From Nostoc sp. CHAB 5824 (GTDB lineage Bacteria; Cyanobacteriota; Cyanobacteriia; Cyanobacteriales; Nostocaceae), in the NCBI RefSeq assembly GCF_020829665.1, contig NZ_JAIVFT010000007.1, positions 124,001-188,000 on the forward strand: DNA of 64,000 bases, in the 5' to 3' direction. This document shows, piece after piece, positions 46,074-55,252 of this stretch; positions within the stretch are counted from its first letter, which is position 1; each line of letters starts with the position of its first letter. A program made the translations under genes and the position numbers. Below the pieces are notes generated by a model. It was not told where the DNA came from and ran no database searches. It saw only the letters and a program-made list of their open reading frames with translations.

Positions 46074-49000
46074 TCAACGTCGCCGCTTTGCCTTGGGCAT
46101 CACCAACGCCTTCAAATATTTGCAAAGACTGATTAAAAAGTGCGATCGCTTCCTCGACTTCCCGTTTTCAGCGTAGATAATTCCCAGTTCCTGCAATGTT
46201 GCTGCTTTGCCTTGGACATTACCAATGCGTTCATTTATTGACAAAGACTGATTGAAAAGTGCGATCGCTTCATCCACTTCCCCTTTTTCGGTGTAGAGAA
46301 TTCCCAGTTTGTACAATGTTGCCGCTTTGCCTTGGACATCTCCAATGCGTTCATTTATTGACAAAGACTGATTGTAGAGTGCGATTGCTTGATCCACATC
46401 CCCTTTATCGGTGTAGATACCTGCCAGTTTGTACAATGTTACCGCTTTGCCTTGGACATTACCAATGCGTTCATTTATTGACAAAGACTGATTGTAGAGT
46501 GCGATTGCTTGATCCACATCCCCTTTGTTGGCGTAGATATATCCCAGATTGTTCAACGTCGCCGCTTTGCCTTGGACATCATCAATGCGTTCTTTTATTG
46601 ACAAAGACTGATTGTAGAGTGCGATCGCTTGCTCCACTTCCCCTTTGTTAGCGTAGATATATCCCAGTTCGTGCAACGTCGCCGCTTTGCCTTGGACATC
46701 ACCGATGCGTTCAGATATTTCCAAAGACTGATTGTAGAGTGCGATCGCTTCATCCACTTCCCCTTTGTTGGCATAGAGAATTCCCAGTTTGTGCAACGTC
46801 GCCCCTTTAGTTTTCACATCTCCAATGCGTTCACTTATTTCCAAAGACTGATTGAAAAGTGCTATTGCTTCATCAACTCCCCCTTTGTTGGCGTAAATCA
46901 TTCCCAGAGAGTGCAATATAGCCGCTTTGCCTTGGACATTACCAATGCGTTCAAATATTTCCAAAGACTGATTGTAGAGTGCGATCGCTTGCTCCACTTC
47001 CCCTTTGTTTGCGTAGATACGTCCTAGATAGTGCAATGTAGCCGCTTTGCCTTGGACATTACTAATGCGTTCAAATATTTCCAAAGACTGATTGAAAAGT
47101 GCTATTGCTTCATCCACTTCCCCTTTGTTGGCGTAGATATCTGCTAGATTGTGCAACGTCACCGCTTTGTCTTGGACATTACCAATGCGTTCAAATATTT
47201 CCAAAGACTGATTGTAGAGTGCTATTGCTTCATCAACTTCCCCTTTGTTGGCGTAGTTCAATGCCATACAGACCAACGTCTCCGCTTTGCCTTGGACATT
47301 ACCAATGCGTTCATCAATTTCAACTACTTGATTGCAGAGTGCGATCGCTTGCTCCACTTCTCCTTTGTTGGTGTAGATACCTGCAAGTTGGTGCAACGTG
47401 TCAGCTTTGGTTTTGACATCACCAATGCGTTGAGTTATTTCCAAAGACTGATTGTAGAGTACGATCGCTTGCTCTACTTCCCCTTTGTTGGCATAGATAC
47501 GTCCTAATTGGTGCAACGTTGCCGCTTTGCCTTGGACATTTCCAATGCGTTCATCAATTTCAACTACTTGATTGCAGAGTGCGATCGCTTCATCCACTTC
47601 CCCTTTGTTGGTATAGAAACCTGCCAGGTTATGAATTATTGCAGCTTTTTCTGTTTCGTCTGTTTCCAAACAAAATTCAAGCGCTTGCTGATAATAATGC
47701 TGTGCTTGTTCAACTTCACCGAGTGCTGCTTGAGAGCCAGCTATTTGATGTAAAACACGGTAGTCTTGAGTCAGTTCTAGGGTAAATTTGCACAGTTGCA
47801 CCGCTTCTCGAAAACGGCTTTGATTGTTCCAGTAATTTGCTAAAGAGCTAGCTATTTTCCCCGCAATGTCTTCATCCTTCCCCAACAACGCCAAGCGATG
47901 AATTTCTAAGCTTTGCGCCTCCGTAGCACCTTCCGCCTCCCACCACAGACGATACAAAATTTGTGCAGCTTGTTTATACAACTCTTCACCCTTGGGGTTT
48001 TCTGGAAACTCTAGCAACGGTGACAAAATCCGGGGAACACGATACAACCTCTCGGTGTTGTTGGTGAGGGTAACTTCCAACAAACCCAAAATTTCAGCGC
48101 GTTGAATATGACTTTCCCAACTTGAGATATCCTCACAAATCGGGGAAATCACAGCTAGAGGAACAGGTAACTCATACACCAACAACTTGCCCAGCATAAG
48201 ACGCAAAGCTGGAGTTTGCTGCTTCAGCAATACCTGTGCCAAAATATCCTCACGAAATTCCTTTTCCTTATCTGCCATCTTTTGCAGAATCATCTCAACT
48301 CCCCTCTCCGCTTCCGGCGACTTCGGGGAATTTTGCAAAATCTTATCTAACCATTCCAACAGCCGAGGATTTCCATCTGCTGCTTGTTTGGCACGTTCGG
48401 GTAAATCTGGCTGAAATTGCCAACTGCCATTAAACGAATCCAGACGATTATACTTTTTAATTAAATCTGCCCCAGCCAAAGCCCCCAGAGGTTCGCGGTA
48501 CAGACGATGATTCAGTTCCGACAATGTGAAATTGTAGCGACAGGTAATAATTACCTTGTGGGGAAGTTGGGAGTTTTGAATCGCCTTCAGCAACGCCAGC
48601 AGTACATCCACAACTTGTGGTTGCAAGACATAAACCCCATTTCGTAAATCCAAATTAGCCTCAAAGTCATCCAGCACAAAGGCAAAGCGCTGTTCTTTGG
48701 TATTCAATCCATCCTTGAAAAACTTGGTGAGGCGCTGCATCAAGGGTAACTTGCCATTGAGAATTTCATGCCCCCGTTCCGAGGTACATTGTTCAGCAAG
48801 GGTTTTGAGCAGTTTGTCCTCATCCAGTTGCCGAAAGTTCACCAGCCTGTGATAGCCAACCATCCTTTCCAGAAGTCGCGCCGTCACAGTACTCTTACCC
48901 ACACCCCCAAGTCCGTGAATGAGTACCCCTAATGAAGTGCGAATTGCTTTGAGACAACGTTGCAAAGTCCGCCGTCTCCCAACAAACTCAGAGGGTTTCG

Positions 49001-50111
49001 CCACCCGCACCTGTTGTGTATCGGGATCTAAAAACTGTTCATAAGCAGGTTCCGGCGCTGACGGTGGCGTATCTCCCACCACATCCATCAACGCACCGGG
49101 ACATTCTCCCTGGACATATAACCGCAACAAATGCCAGTCACGCACATTCTGTTTAAACAACTGCTGGTAAGTGCTAGCGAGTGCTTCTGCTAATTGATAT
49201 CCGGCTGCCAATTTGCCGTAGAGGTGCGCGGCGGCGGCTGTAGCTGTCCGATCTTCCACAGGCCGCCCCCAACTTAAAACCGCCCTCGCCCCTTGTGCAA
49301 TTAGCGCCTCAGCCATTGAAGCGACAGCCCCTTTATCTGCCGCTTGTCCAGTCCGACACCCAGACAAAAACACCAACTTGGGAAAGCGAAACCGGAAGAC
49401 TTCGGCAAGTTCTGCGGCTGTGGTTTCGTGGCGTTCCCCGATTTCCGTCTCAGTGAAAAAGTAAGGCGTGTAAGGTGCTTCATCTTTAATTGAGGCGTGT
49501 CCTGTGAGGTGAAACACATCAAAGTCATTAAAATAGCGACTCCACACTTTACCCAACTCGCTAACGCAACCGCTTTCTTCCACCCGCAAATCCAAAGCAA
49601 AATCTTGCGTATCTGCCAAAATTTTCGCTTCTTCCTGTTCAAACTCTAACTTTGGTTCCACATCTTCCGGGTCGGTTGCCATAAACAATACTCGCAATTG
49701 TCGTGCTTCCACAGAAAACCCTTCCGTTTCTTTTTCAATCCAGCGCAGAGGTAACACCACTGGATTAACCCGCTTTACCAAAAAATCCTCACCATCATGC
49801 AGCACTTCCCAAGGTAGATGTGCCAAATTTTGATCGGTATCAATGGCAATTACCAACCCTTCACCGCGACAGTTAGCAATTCCCCGACTCAACCACCGTC
49901 CATCCCCATCCAACCAAAAAAATAACTGCTGCCCAATTCCTGGTAAATTAGGCAGCAATTTATAGTAATCTCGTTCACCTTGCTTGAGTAAATCAGCGAT
50001 TTCTGCTAATTTGAGGCGACGTGATTCATAGTGATTTTTTTGAGGTAGCCAATACCTGAGTTCAACTGTTTCCTGCGTACTTTCCCGAAGTTGAATGCGG
50101 ATAGTTTGCAC
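46074..50111 (-). CDS. CHAT protease - STAND-type NTPase - TPR protein
   Basis: A 1345-residue multidomain protein of the conflict/signalling type. A CHAT (caspase-like) protease domain lies at about residues 135-345, with catalytic His205 (LTGHAS) and Cys252 (LSGCRTG). An AP/NB-ARC-like ATPase follows from about 375 to 620: FVGRRRTL, P-loop GLGGVGKST at 400-408, Walker B FAFVLDDFE and the sensor IITCRYN. A helical region leads to a 40-residue TPR array with 13 complete units in frame (A-T-L-H-x-L-G-x-I-Y-A-N-K-G type). The start is GTG, directly after the stop of the small upstream gene. The last 25 residues are out of frame because of a one-base loss near 46160. The TPRs probably sense a trigger; the CHAT domain would cleave a partner. 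Confidence 0.92.
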   Translation of the reverse strand: MQTIRIQLRESTQETVELRYWLPQKNHYESRRLKLAEIADLLKQGERDYYKLLPNLPGIGQQLFFWLDGDGRWLSRGIANCRGEGLVIAIDTDQNLAHLPWEVLHDGEDFLVKRVNPVVLPLRWIEKETEGFSVEARQLRVLFMATDPEDVEPKLEFEQEEAKILADTQDFALDLRVEESGCVSELGKVWSRYFNDFDVFHLTGHASIKDEAPYTPYFFTETEIGERHETTAAELAEVFRFRFPKLVFLSGCRTGQAADKGAVASMAEALIAQGARAVLSWGRPVEDRTATAAAAHLYGKLAAGYQLAEALASTYQQLFKQNVRDWHLLRLYVQGECPGALMDVVGDTPPSAPEPAYEQFLDPDTQQVRVAKPSEFVGRRRTLQRCLKAIRTSLGVLIHGLGGVGKSTVTARLLERMVGYHRLVNFRQLDEDKLLKTLAEQCTSERGHEILNGKLPLMQRLTKFFKDGLNTKEQRFAFVLDDFEANLDLRNGVYVLQPQVVDVLLALLKAIQNSQLPHKVIITCRYNFTLSELNHRLYREPLGALAGADLIKKYNRLDSFNGSWQFQPDLPERAKQAADGNPRLLEWLDKILQNSPKSPEAERGVEMILQKMADKEKEFREDILAQVLLKQQTPALRLMLGKLLVYELPVPLAVISPICEDISSWESHIQRAEILGLLEVTLTNNTERLYRVPRILSPLLEFPENPKGEELYKQAAQILYRLWWEAEGATEAQSLEIHRLALLGKDEDIAGKIASSLANYWNNQSRFREAVQLCKFTLELTQDYRVLHQIAGSQAALGEVEQAQHYYQQALEFCLETDETEKAAIIHNLAGFYTNKGEVDEAIALCNQVVEIDERIGNVQGKAATLHQLGRIYANKGEVEQAIVLYNQSLEITQRIGDVKTKADTLHQLAGIYTNKGEVEQAIALCNQVVEIDERIGNVQGKAETLVCMALNYANKGEVDEAIALYNQSLEIFERIGNVQDKAVTLHNLADIYANKGEVDEAIALFNQSLEIFERISNVQGKAATLHYLGRIYANKGEVEQAIALYNQSLEIFERIGNVQGKAAILHSLGMIYANKGGVDEAIALFNQSLEISERIGDVKTKGATLHKLGILYANKGEVDEAIALYNQSLEISERIGDVQGKAATLHELGYIYANKGEVEQAIALYNQSLSIKERIDDVQGKAATLNNLGYIYANKGDVDQAIALYNQSLSINERIGNVQGKAVTLYKLAGIYTDKGDVDQAIALYNQSLSINERIGDVQGKAATLYKLGILYTEKGEVDEAIALFNQSLSINERIGNVQGKAATLQELGIIYAENGKSRKRSHFLISLCKYLKALVMPKAKRRR

Positions 50112-50438
50112 TTATTTGCTGATAGATTTGAGGATTTCCGTGATTTCCTCTATAGTAGCTTCTTCGAGTAAAATCCTGTTTCCAGTATCAGGGTCAAGAA
50201 TTATCACATCAAATTGCTTCCCTGGATGAGATTTATACCATTCTTGATACCATTTGCGGATTTGTTCCGCTAAAGCCACAGCACCACCCACAATGGTAAT
50301 AATAGTTGCAATGGCGGCGAGAGTTCCCTCTCTTTGCGTCGGAACTTCATAGCTTCCCGATATTCCAGGAATTTCTAGCAAAGCTTCGGCTGCTGCTGGT
50401 GCGCCTTCACCCTCAATACCCACTTGAATTTCTGCCAT
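50112..50438 (-). CDS. Small partner protein of the CHAT-TPR gene (EACC1-like), 108 aa
   Basis: Begins AEIQVGIEGEGAPAAAEALLE, continues with one hydrophobic helix (LAAIATIITIVGGAVALAEQI, about residues 42-62), a basic-aromatic turn (KWYQEWYKSHPG) and a final strand-helix unit, FDVIILDPDTGNRILLEEAT. This order (strand, loop, hydrophobic helix, then a 'v.i..pdG..v.l' strand pair) resembles the effector-associated constant component EACC1 described from conflict systems; that match is from memory. Its stop TAA is followed at once by the GTG of the CHAT gene, so the two are translated together. I start at the ATG before AEIQ; the longer frame adds 14 residues. Confidence 0.75.
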   Translation of the reverse strand: MAEIQVGIEGEGAPAAAEALLEIPGISGSYEVPTQREGTLAAIATIITIVGGAVALAEQIRKWYQEWYKSHPGKQFDVIILDPDTGNRILLEEATIEEITEILKSISK

Positions 50439-50696
50439 AAAGTTACCTGTGAATTTATACAGTATTTTTATCTCACGCATTCGCCTTTAGGCGTTCCCGC
50501 AGGGTAGGCGCAAAGAAGAAAGCATTTCTAAATTATTTACTTCGTGTTGCAAGAATTGCCTAAAATAAGTCAACAGACGCAAACCTGGAAACCCAGATTG
50601 AATCTGACTTTCAAAAATTACGAATTACGTTAGCAATGTAGGAGCGTCATTATCAGTTACAAATTACTTTAAATCCTTTTTTAGCAGGTGAACAAT

Positions 50697-51314
50697 ATGG
50701 TTCAGACTCCAGTTAAAAAACTAACTTTTGAAGAGTTTCTAGAGCAATACCCTGATGGTGGCATTTACGAACTGATCAACGGAGAGATTATAACAGTGGA
50801 GCCAACTAGAGCGCATAAGAATGTGGCAAGGTTTTTAATGCTTGGATTCAATGATGAAATTAGGCGCTTGGGACTAGATTATATTGCTGACAAAGATATC
50901 ATCATTAGGACGTTTACTGATACTGGGGAAGAACGAGGTAGAAATCCAGATGTAGGTGTAGTTAATGCATCACAGTGGAATACCAATGTTCTAGCCTATG
51001 GTGCGCTGATTGAGCCTATCCAACTTGCTGTAAAAGTCACCTCAACAAACTGGGATGATAATTATGTTGACAAGCTAGATCAGTATCAGCGACTCGGTAT
51101 CTCTGAATATTGGATTGTAGATTATCTGGCGATCGCTTCTCGTGCTTATCTCGGTAATCCCAAACTCCCCACGGTTTTTGTTTACCAATTGGTTGAGGGT
51201 CAGTACCAAGTCCAAAAGTTTACGGGCAATGACCGCATTATTTCTACTACTTTCCCCGAACTGGCGTTAACTGTTAAACAAGTTGTAGCCGCAAGTCAAA
51301 TCCAAAAACTATGA
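50697..51314 (+). CDS. Uma2 family (DUF820) protein, 205 aa
   Basis: The third intact Uma2-type gene. LTFEEFLEQYPDGGIYELINGEII is the usual opening; RNPDVGVVNASQW holds the fold Asp. The expected Glu-x-x-S near PLLVIEVxS is replaced by QLAVKVTSTNWDDNY, so the first acidic residue of the nuclease motif is Lys; the later YWIVDYLAIASR end is normal. The enzyme may thus be inactive. I choose the ATG at 50697, with AGGTG six bases upstream, over the GTG three codons earlier. It precedes tilS by 12 bp. Confidence 0.92.
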   Translation: MVQTPVKKLTFEEFLEQYPDGGIYELINGEIITVEPTRAHKNVARFLMLGFNDEIRRLGLDYIADKDIIIRTFTDTGEERGRNPDVGVVNASQWNTNVLAYGALIEPIQLAVKVTSTNWDDNYVDKLDQYQRLGISEYWIVDYLAIASRAYLGNPKLPTVFVYQLVEGQYQVQKFTGNDRIISTTFPELALTVKQVVAASQIQKL

Positions 51315-51326
51315 GAAGTTCTAAGA

Positions 51327-52328
51327 ATGGTATGGACTCCTCTACACGCGAAAATCCATCGCACAATCCGATCGCGCCACTTATTTGAACGCAAGCAGCG
51401 TCTATTAATCGCTGTCTCCGGCGGACAGGATTCTCTGTGTTTAATAAAATTACTTTTAGATTTACAATCCAAATGGGGATGGGATTTAGGTATTGCTCAC
51501 TGCGATCATCGCTGGCGTTCTGACTCACAAGCTAATGCTCATCACGTAGAAAATTTAGCTAAAACTTGGGATACATCCTTTTATTTAGAAACAGCGAACG
51601 AACCTATAAATAGTGAAGCTACGGCACGCGATTGGCGCTATCAAGCTTTAAGTGCGATCGCCAAAGCAAATAATTATCAATATATAGTTACAGGACACAC
51701 CGCAAGCGATCGCGCCGAAACTCTTCTCTACAACTTAATTCGCGGTACTGGTGCTGATGGCTTACAAGCCCTGACTTGGCAACGCCCCCTAACTACAAGC
51801 ATTATGCTAGTGCGTCCACTTTTAGAAATTACTCGCCCACAGACAGAGCAATTTTGTCAAGACTTTAACTTACCAATTTGGGAAGATTCCACCAATCAAG
51901 ATTTGCAATATGCCCGCAACCGCATTCGCCAAGAGTTAATACCATATTTGCGGGAAAACTTTAATCCTCAAGTAGAAACAGCCTTAGCCCAAACAGCAGA
52001 ACTTCTCCAAGCAGAAGTAGAATATTTAGAACAAGCTGCCCAGCAGTTGCGAGAAAAGGCGATGTCATGCGGCATTGGGCATGAAGAAGATTCCCTTACT
52101 CCTCTTCTTCCCTTGCGGTTAAATCGTCGGGTATTGCAGAAAGCACCACTGGCACTACAACGTCGCGTCATGCGTCAGGTGTTGCAGCAAATACTTACTG
52201 ACGCAGCAAGTTTTGAACATATCGAAAAATTAACGGCTTTAATTACAGCGCCAAACCGATCACAAACTGATCCATTTCCTGGTGGTGCGATCGCTCAAGT
52301 AGAAGGCGACTGGATCTGTTTGAAATAG
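51327..52328 (+). CDS. tilS: tRNA(Ile)-lysidine synthetase
   Basis: Modifies the wobble C of tRNA-Ile(CAU) to lysidine so that it reads AUA; essential in bacteria. The 333-residue protein has the PP-loop ATP motif AVSGGQDSLCLIKLL near residue 30, followed by GIAHCDHRWR, YIVTGHTASDRAETLLYNLIRGTG and RPLLEITR. The substrate-binding part WEDSTNQDLQYARNRIRQEL is present, and a short C-terminal helical domain completes it. It lies 12 bp after the Uma2 gene. Confidence 0.96.
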   Translation: MVWTPLHAKIHRTIRSRHLFERKQRLLIAVSGGQDSLCLIKLLLDLQSKWGWDLGIAHCDHRWRSDSQANAHHVENLAKTWDTSFYLETANEPINSEATARDWRYQALSAIAKANNYQYIVTGHTASDRAETLLYNLIRGTGADGLQALTWQRPLTTSIMLVRPLLEITRPQTEQFCQDFNLPIWEDSTNQDLQYARNRIRQELIPYLRENFNPQVETALAQTAELLQAEVEYLEQAAQQLREKAMSCGIGHEEDSLTPLLPLRLNRRVLQKAPLALQRRVMRQVLQQILTDAASFEHIEKLTALITAPNRSQTDPFPGGAIAQVEGDWICLK

Positions 52329-52358
52329 TTATTTAACGTCTTTTTGTTATCAGGGACG

Positions 52359-52658
52359 ATGCACATTATTAGTTTTAGATTCTTAAGAGAATATGCAGAA
52401 AACCATGCAGATTCTCAAGAAGCATTAAGCAATTGGTATAAGGTTGCTACCAAAGCGAAATGGCAAAATTTAGTTGAAGTACAGCAGGTTTTTCCTAAAG
52501 CTGAAGCTATTGGTAATTTTACAGTTTTCAATATTAAAGGAAATAAATATCGCTTGATTGTTAGTATAGATTATGAAGGGTAGTTAATTTATATTAATTA
52601 TATCCTCAACCATGCGGAATATGATAAGGATAACTGGAAAGATGACCCTTACTTTTAA
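52359..52658 (+). pseudogene. HigB-type mRNA interferase toxin, broken by one nonsense codon
   Basis: The frame reads HIISFRFLREYAENHADSQ and continues through WYKVATKAKWQNLVEV and NIKGNKYRLIVSIDYEG to a TAG at 52581-52583. In the same frame past this stop, LIYINYILNHAEYDKDNWKDDP completes a normal HigB (99 codons). A CAG to TAG change accounts for the stop. The catalytic basic residues of the C-terminal half would be lost, so the toxin should be inactive. It overlaps the antitoxin start by 17 bases, the family's usual coupling. Confidence 0.85.
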
Positions 52659-53043
52659 TCCAGATAAATACAAGGAATTATTAACAGCTTATCTTCGCAA
52701 ACTGATAAAAAGTGACGTTGAAAATGAGCAAGCTTTAAAGATAGTAGAAGATTTAATGCACCGGGAACGCATCCCAGAAGAAGACGAACTTTATCAGTTA
52801 TTAATTACTTTAATTTAAAAGTTTGAGCAAGAATTTTATCAGCTAAACCAGCAGAATAATCCTGTATCTATGTTGTTATTTATTTTAGAGGAATCTCAGA
52901 GAAGTAGAGATGATTTAGTAGCGGTTTTAGGGATAGAAGATTTAGTTGATAATATTCTAAATGGACAAGAGAAGATAAATATAGAACAAGCGCGTAAGCT
53001 GGGAGAGTTTTTTCATATAGAATCTAGTTTATTTATAGAATAA
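52642..53043 (+). pseudogene. HigA-type antitoxin, broken by one nonsense codon
   Basis: Starts TLTFNPDKYKELLTAYL and runs to HRERIPEEDELYQLLITLI, where TAA at 52816-52818 interrupts. The same frame then continues KFEQEFYQLNQQNNPVSML, LLFILEESQRSRDDL, the helix-turn-helix-like part and GEFFHIESSLFIE, ending at 53043. The usual residue at the stop is Glu (GAA), one base away. Full length would be 133 residues. The N-terminal toxin-binding part is kept, but the DNA-binding domain is cut off. Confidence 0.85.
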
Positions 53044-53099
53044 TAACTAAGCTCGTAGTTCGTACTTGGGCTTTAGCCAGGCTAAAGCCCCAGAACTTG

Positions 53100-54860
53100 T
53101 TAAGACGCTAGTAATTCTGGCTGAGGCATTAAATTCTGAAGAGTATGACGCAACTGAGCGATCGCTTGGACTTGATAATCACCAGTTTCCTGGAATTGAT
53201 CCAAAGATTCTCCAATTCCTTGCAGCTTTTGTCGTAATCCATCTAGAGAATCCTGAATTGGTTGTAGTGTTTCTTGATAAAGATTCACTCGACCAGAGTA
53301 TTCAGCAGTTGTTCTTCGCAGGGACAGCAAGTTTTCCTCGATCGCTTTTAGTTCTTGGCGCTTTTCATCTAGATCGTGATTTTGATTGTCAATCATTCCC
53401 TGATTTAGCTCAATACCAGCACGTATCTGCTCAATCTCACGTTCCAACTTTTGGATCTCTTGTGAATATTGTTGTCGCTGGGTTTCAATTTGTAACAGAA
53501 TCGGTTCTAAATTAACTTTATTACCCTCTTCTTCATCAGCAACAGTATGTCCTTGTCGCCGTAGCAATACAGTTTGATGTTGCTTGAGAAACTTCTGATG
53601 CTGTAACATATTGCGGCGTTGCCCCACCAAACTGGAGTTTAGCATCTGATAGAGGTCTTTTTCATCTGTTAGTTCCAGTTCCAAATTCATGTGTTCATGG
53701 TCAGATGCGTGATTTATTTTAGTTTGGAGTTCTTCTATAGCTTCTTGTTTATATTTCAGTTCTTGTTCTTGATCGTGAACAAAGCTAGCGTCTATTTCTA
53801 ACTTGTGCTGCAAATCTTGCACTATCTTTTGTAATTCTTCTAAAGACATTTTCTCTAAAGCTTCCACATCAGCTTGCTGACCGAGAATTACATCGCCAGA
53901 TGTTGCAGCTAAAGAGTGAATTTGTTGATATAATTCTTCGGCGTTTCGTAACTGCTCTTTGATTATCCGAGCATACTCTTGTTTGCTGGTGAGGTCTGCT
54001 GTATTTATCTGCAATTGGGCTGTTTGCTGAACTAGAGAATTTTGTGCTTCTTGCAATGCATTTTGGCGATCGCTGAAGGTTTGTGATAAGCGCTCGACTT
54101 CTTCTTGTTGTTGAGCGATGGCAGTTTTTTGTTCCTCCAGTTTTTGCCAGTGCGGGGTAAGAGTAACTTGCTGCTTTTCGACCAATTCAAAGGCTAGATG
54201 CAGCTGTTCTCTTACTGTCTCCGTGGGAGCAACACGGCTAGACAAGCGATCGAGTAACTCACCCATTACCCGACTTTGCTCCTCATCTAAAACCGTCCCC
54301 TGTTGGAAATCCGCTTGACGCTCCTCCAATCGGCGCTGCTCACCCCGTAAATGCTCCCAAGCGCCTTCCAATTCTAGGCGGTTGCGTTCAACTTCTGTTT
54401 GTAACCGTTCAATTTCCTGGCGGGATGTGTCAACTTCCTGTTTTTGCTCTTCTAGTTGTTGCAACTCATCCTCCAATTGTTGCAACTGTTCTGAGCGTAC
54501 TTCCATGTCCATTTCACGGCGATTCAACTCTTGCGCCTGAAACGTCAGCGATTGCTTCCACTGATCAATTTCATCTTCCTTGAGCTTAAATTTCTCCAAT
54601 TGGCGGGAAAAATTCTGCAAAATGTTGACTAGTGGCCGCCCTGCTTCTTGAATCCGCTGCACTTGACGATTCGGATTCAGTTCAACCAGTACCAAAGCAC
54701 CATCATTTAATTTGCTTGCATCCTCAGCGGCAATCACTTCTTCCGACACAGTACTCCAATTCTGGTCAGTTCGCTGACAAGCTAGCAGTTTCAGTTCAGT
54801 TTTGGCACCGCCACTGAGTAAACCACCTTTCTGTTTTTGTACTTCTGCTAAATACAGCAC
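53100..54860 (-). CDS. hmpF: HmpF-like pilus motility protein (coiled coil)
   Basis: A 586-residue protein with a short N-terminal globular part (LYLAEVQKQKGGLLSGGAKTEL, then ALVLVELNPNRQVQRIQEA) followed by long coiled coils from about residue 80 to the end (E/Q/L-rich heptads). This is the architecture of HmpF, required in Nostoc punctiforme for hormogonium motility and active at the cell poles with type IV pili. The gene is divergent from hmpA, as in N. punctiforme. Its start lies almost 400 bp from the hmpA start, leaving room for two promoters. Confidence 0.93.
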   Translation of the reverse strand: MLYLAEVQKQKGGLLSGGAKTELKLLACQRTDQNWSTVSEEVIAAEDASKLNDGALVLVELNPNRQVQRIQEAGRPLVNILQNFSRQLEKFKLKEDEIDQWKQSLTFQAQELNRREMDMEVRSEQLQQLEDELQQLEEQKQEVDTSRQEIERLQTEVERNRLELEGAWEHLRGEQRRLEERQADFQQGTVLDEEQSRVMGELLDRLSSRVAPTETVREQLHLAFELVEKQQVTLTPHWQKLEEQKTAIAQQQEEVERLSQTFSDRQNALQEAQNSLVQQTAQLQINTADLTSKQEYARIIKEQLRNAEELYQQIHSLAATSGDVILGQQADVEALEKMSLEELQKIVQDLQHKLEIDASFVHDQEQELKYKQEAIEELQTKINHASDHEHMNLELELTDEKDLYQMLNSSLVGQRRNMLQHQKFLKQHQTVLLRRQGHTVADEEEGNKVNLEPILLQIETQRQQYSQEIQKLEREIEQIRAGIELNQGMIDNQNHDLDEKRQELKAIEENLLSLRRTTAEYSGRVNLYQETLQPIQDSLDGLRQKLQGIGESLDQFQETGDYQVQAIAQLRHTLQNLMPQPELLAS

Positions 54861-55252
54861 ACCGTTAGTCCTTTATTGATGCACTTAAAGTTCATGTTTT
54901 GGCATATACCTTAAATAATTCTGTTAACTTGTCTCACTGAACCGAAGTTTAGGAGAACAAGACAGACAAAACTATAGACGCGAGATATTACGTCTTGATA
55001 CTTATAAAAGCGAGTTAGTCGCGCCTTTATATTTTGTACTGATGACAGTGATGATGACTTCCGTGTTAACACTAGCTTTGTGGAAGTGTATTACGAAAAA
55101 TTAAGGTTTATAACTGAATCTATTCCCTAATGGCAACAAGGAACAGGGTAAAAATCTTGCCAATACTCCATAATCAATACTTAAAGAAGAAGTCAGAATT
55201 CAGAATTCACAACTCAGAATTCAGCAATACTTAAGGAGCACTTTTTAGATAA
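54861..55252. promoter_or_regulatory. Divergent control region between hmpF and hmpA
   Basis: The 392-bp region must carry promoters for both directions. I can see a short direct repeat (cagaattcagaattcac, tcagaattcag) at about 55194-55225 just before hmpA, and AAGGAGC 15-20 bases before its ATG as a possible ribosome-binding site. I do not see an unambiguous sigma-70 promoter. In N. punctiforme these genes are controlled by the hormogonium sigma-factor cascade, so non-canonical promoters are expected. Confidence 0.5.

Noticed and set aside
46259..47785. Several open plus-strand frames opposite the TPR array
   Set aside because: They are mirror images of the 120-bp repeats of the minus-strand gene and consist of repeated meaningless units.
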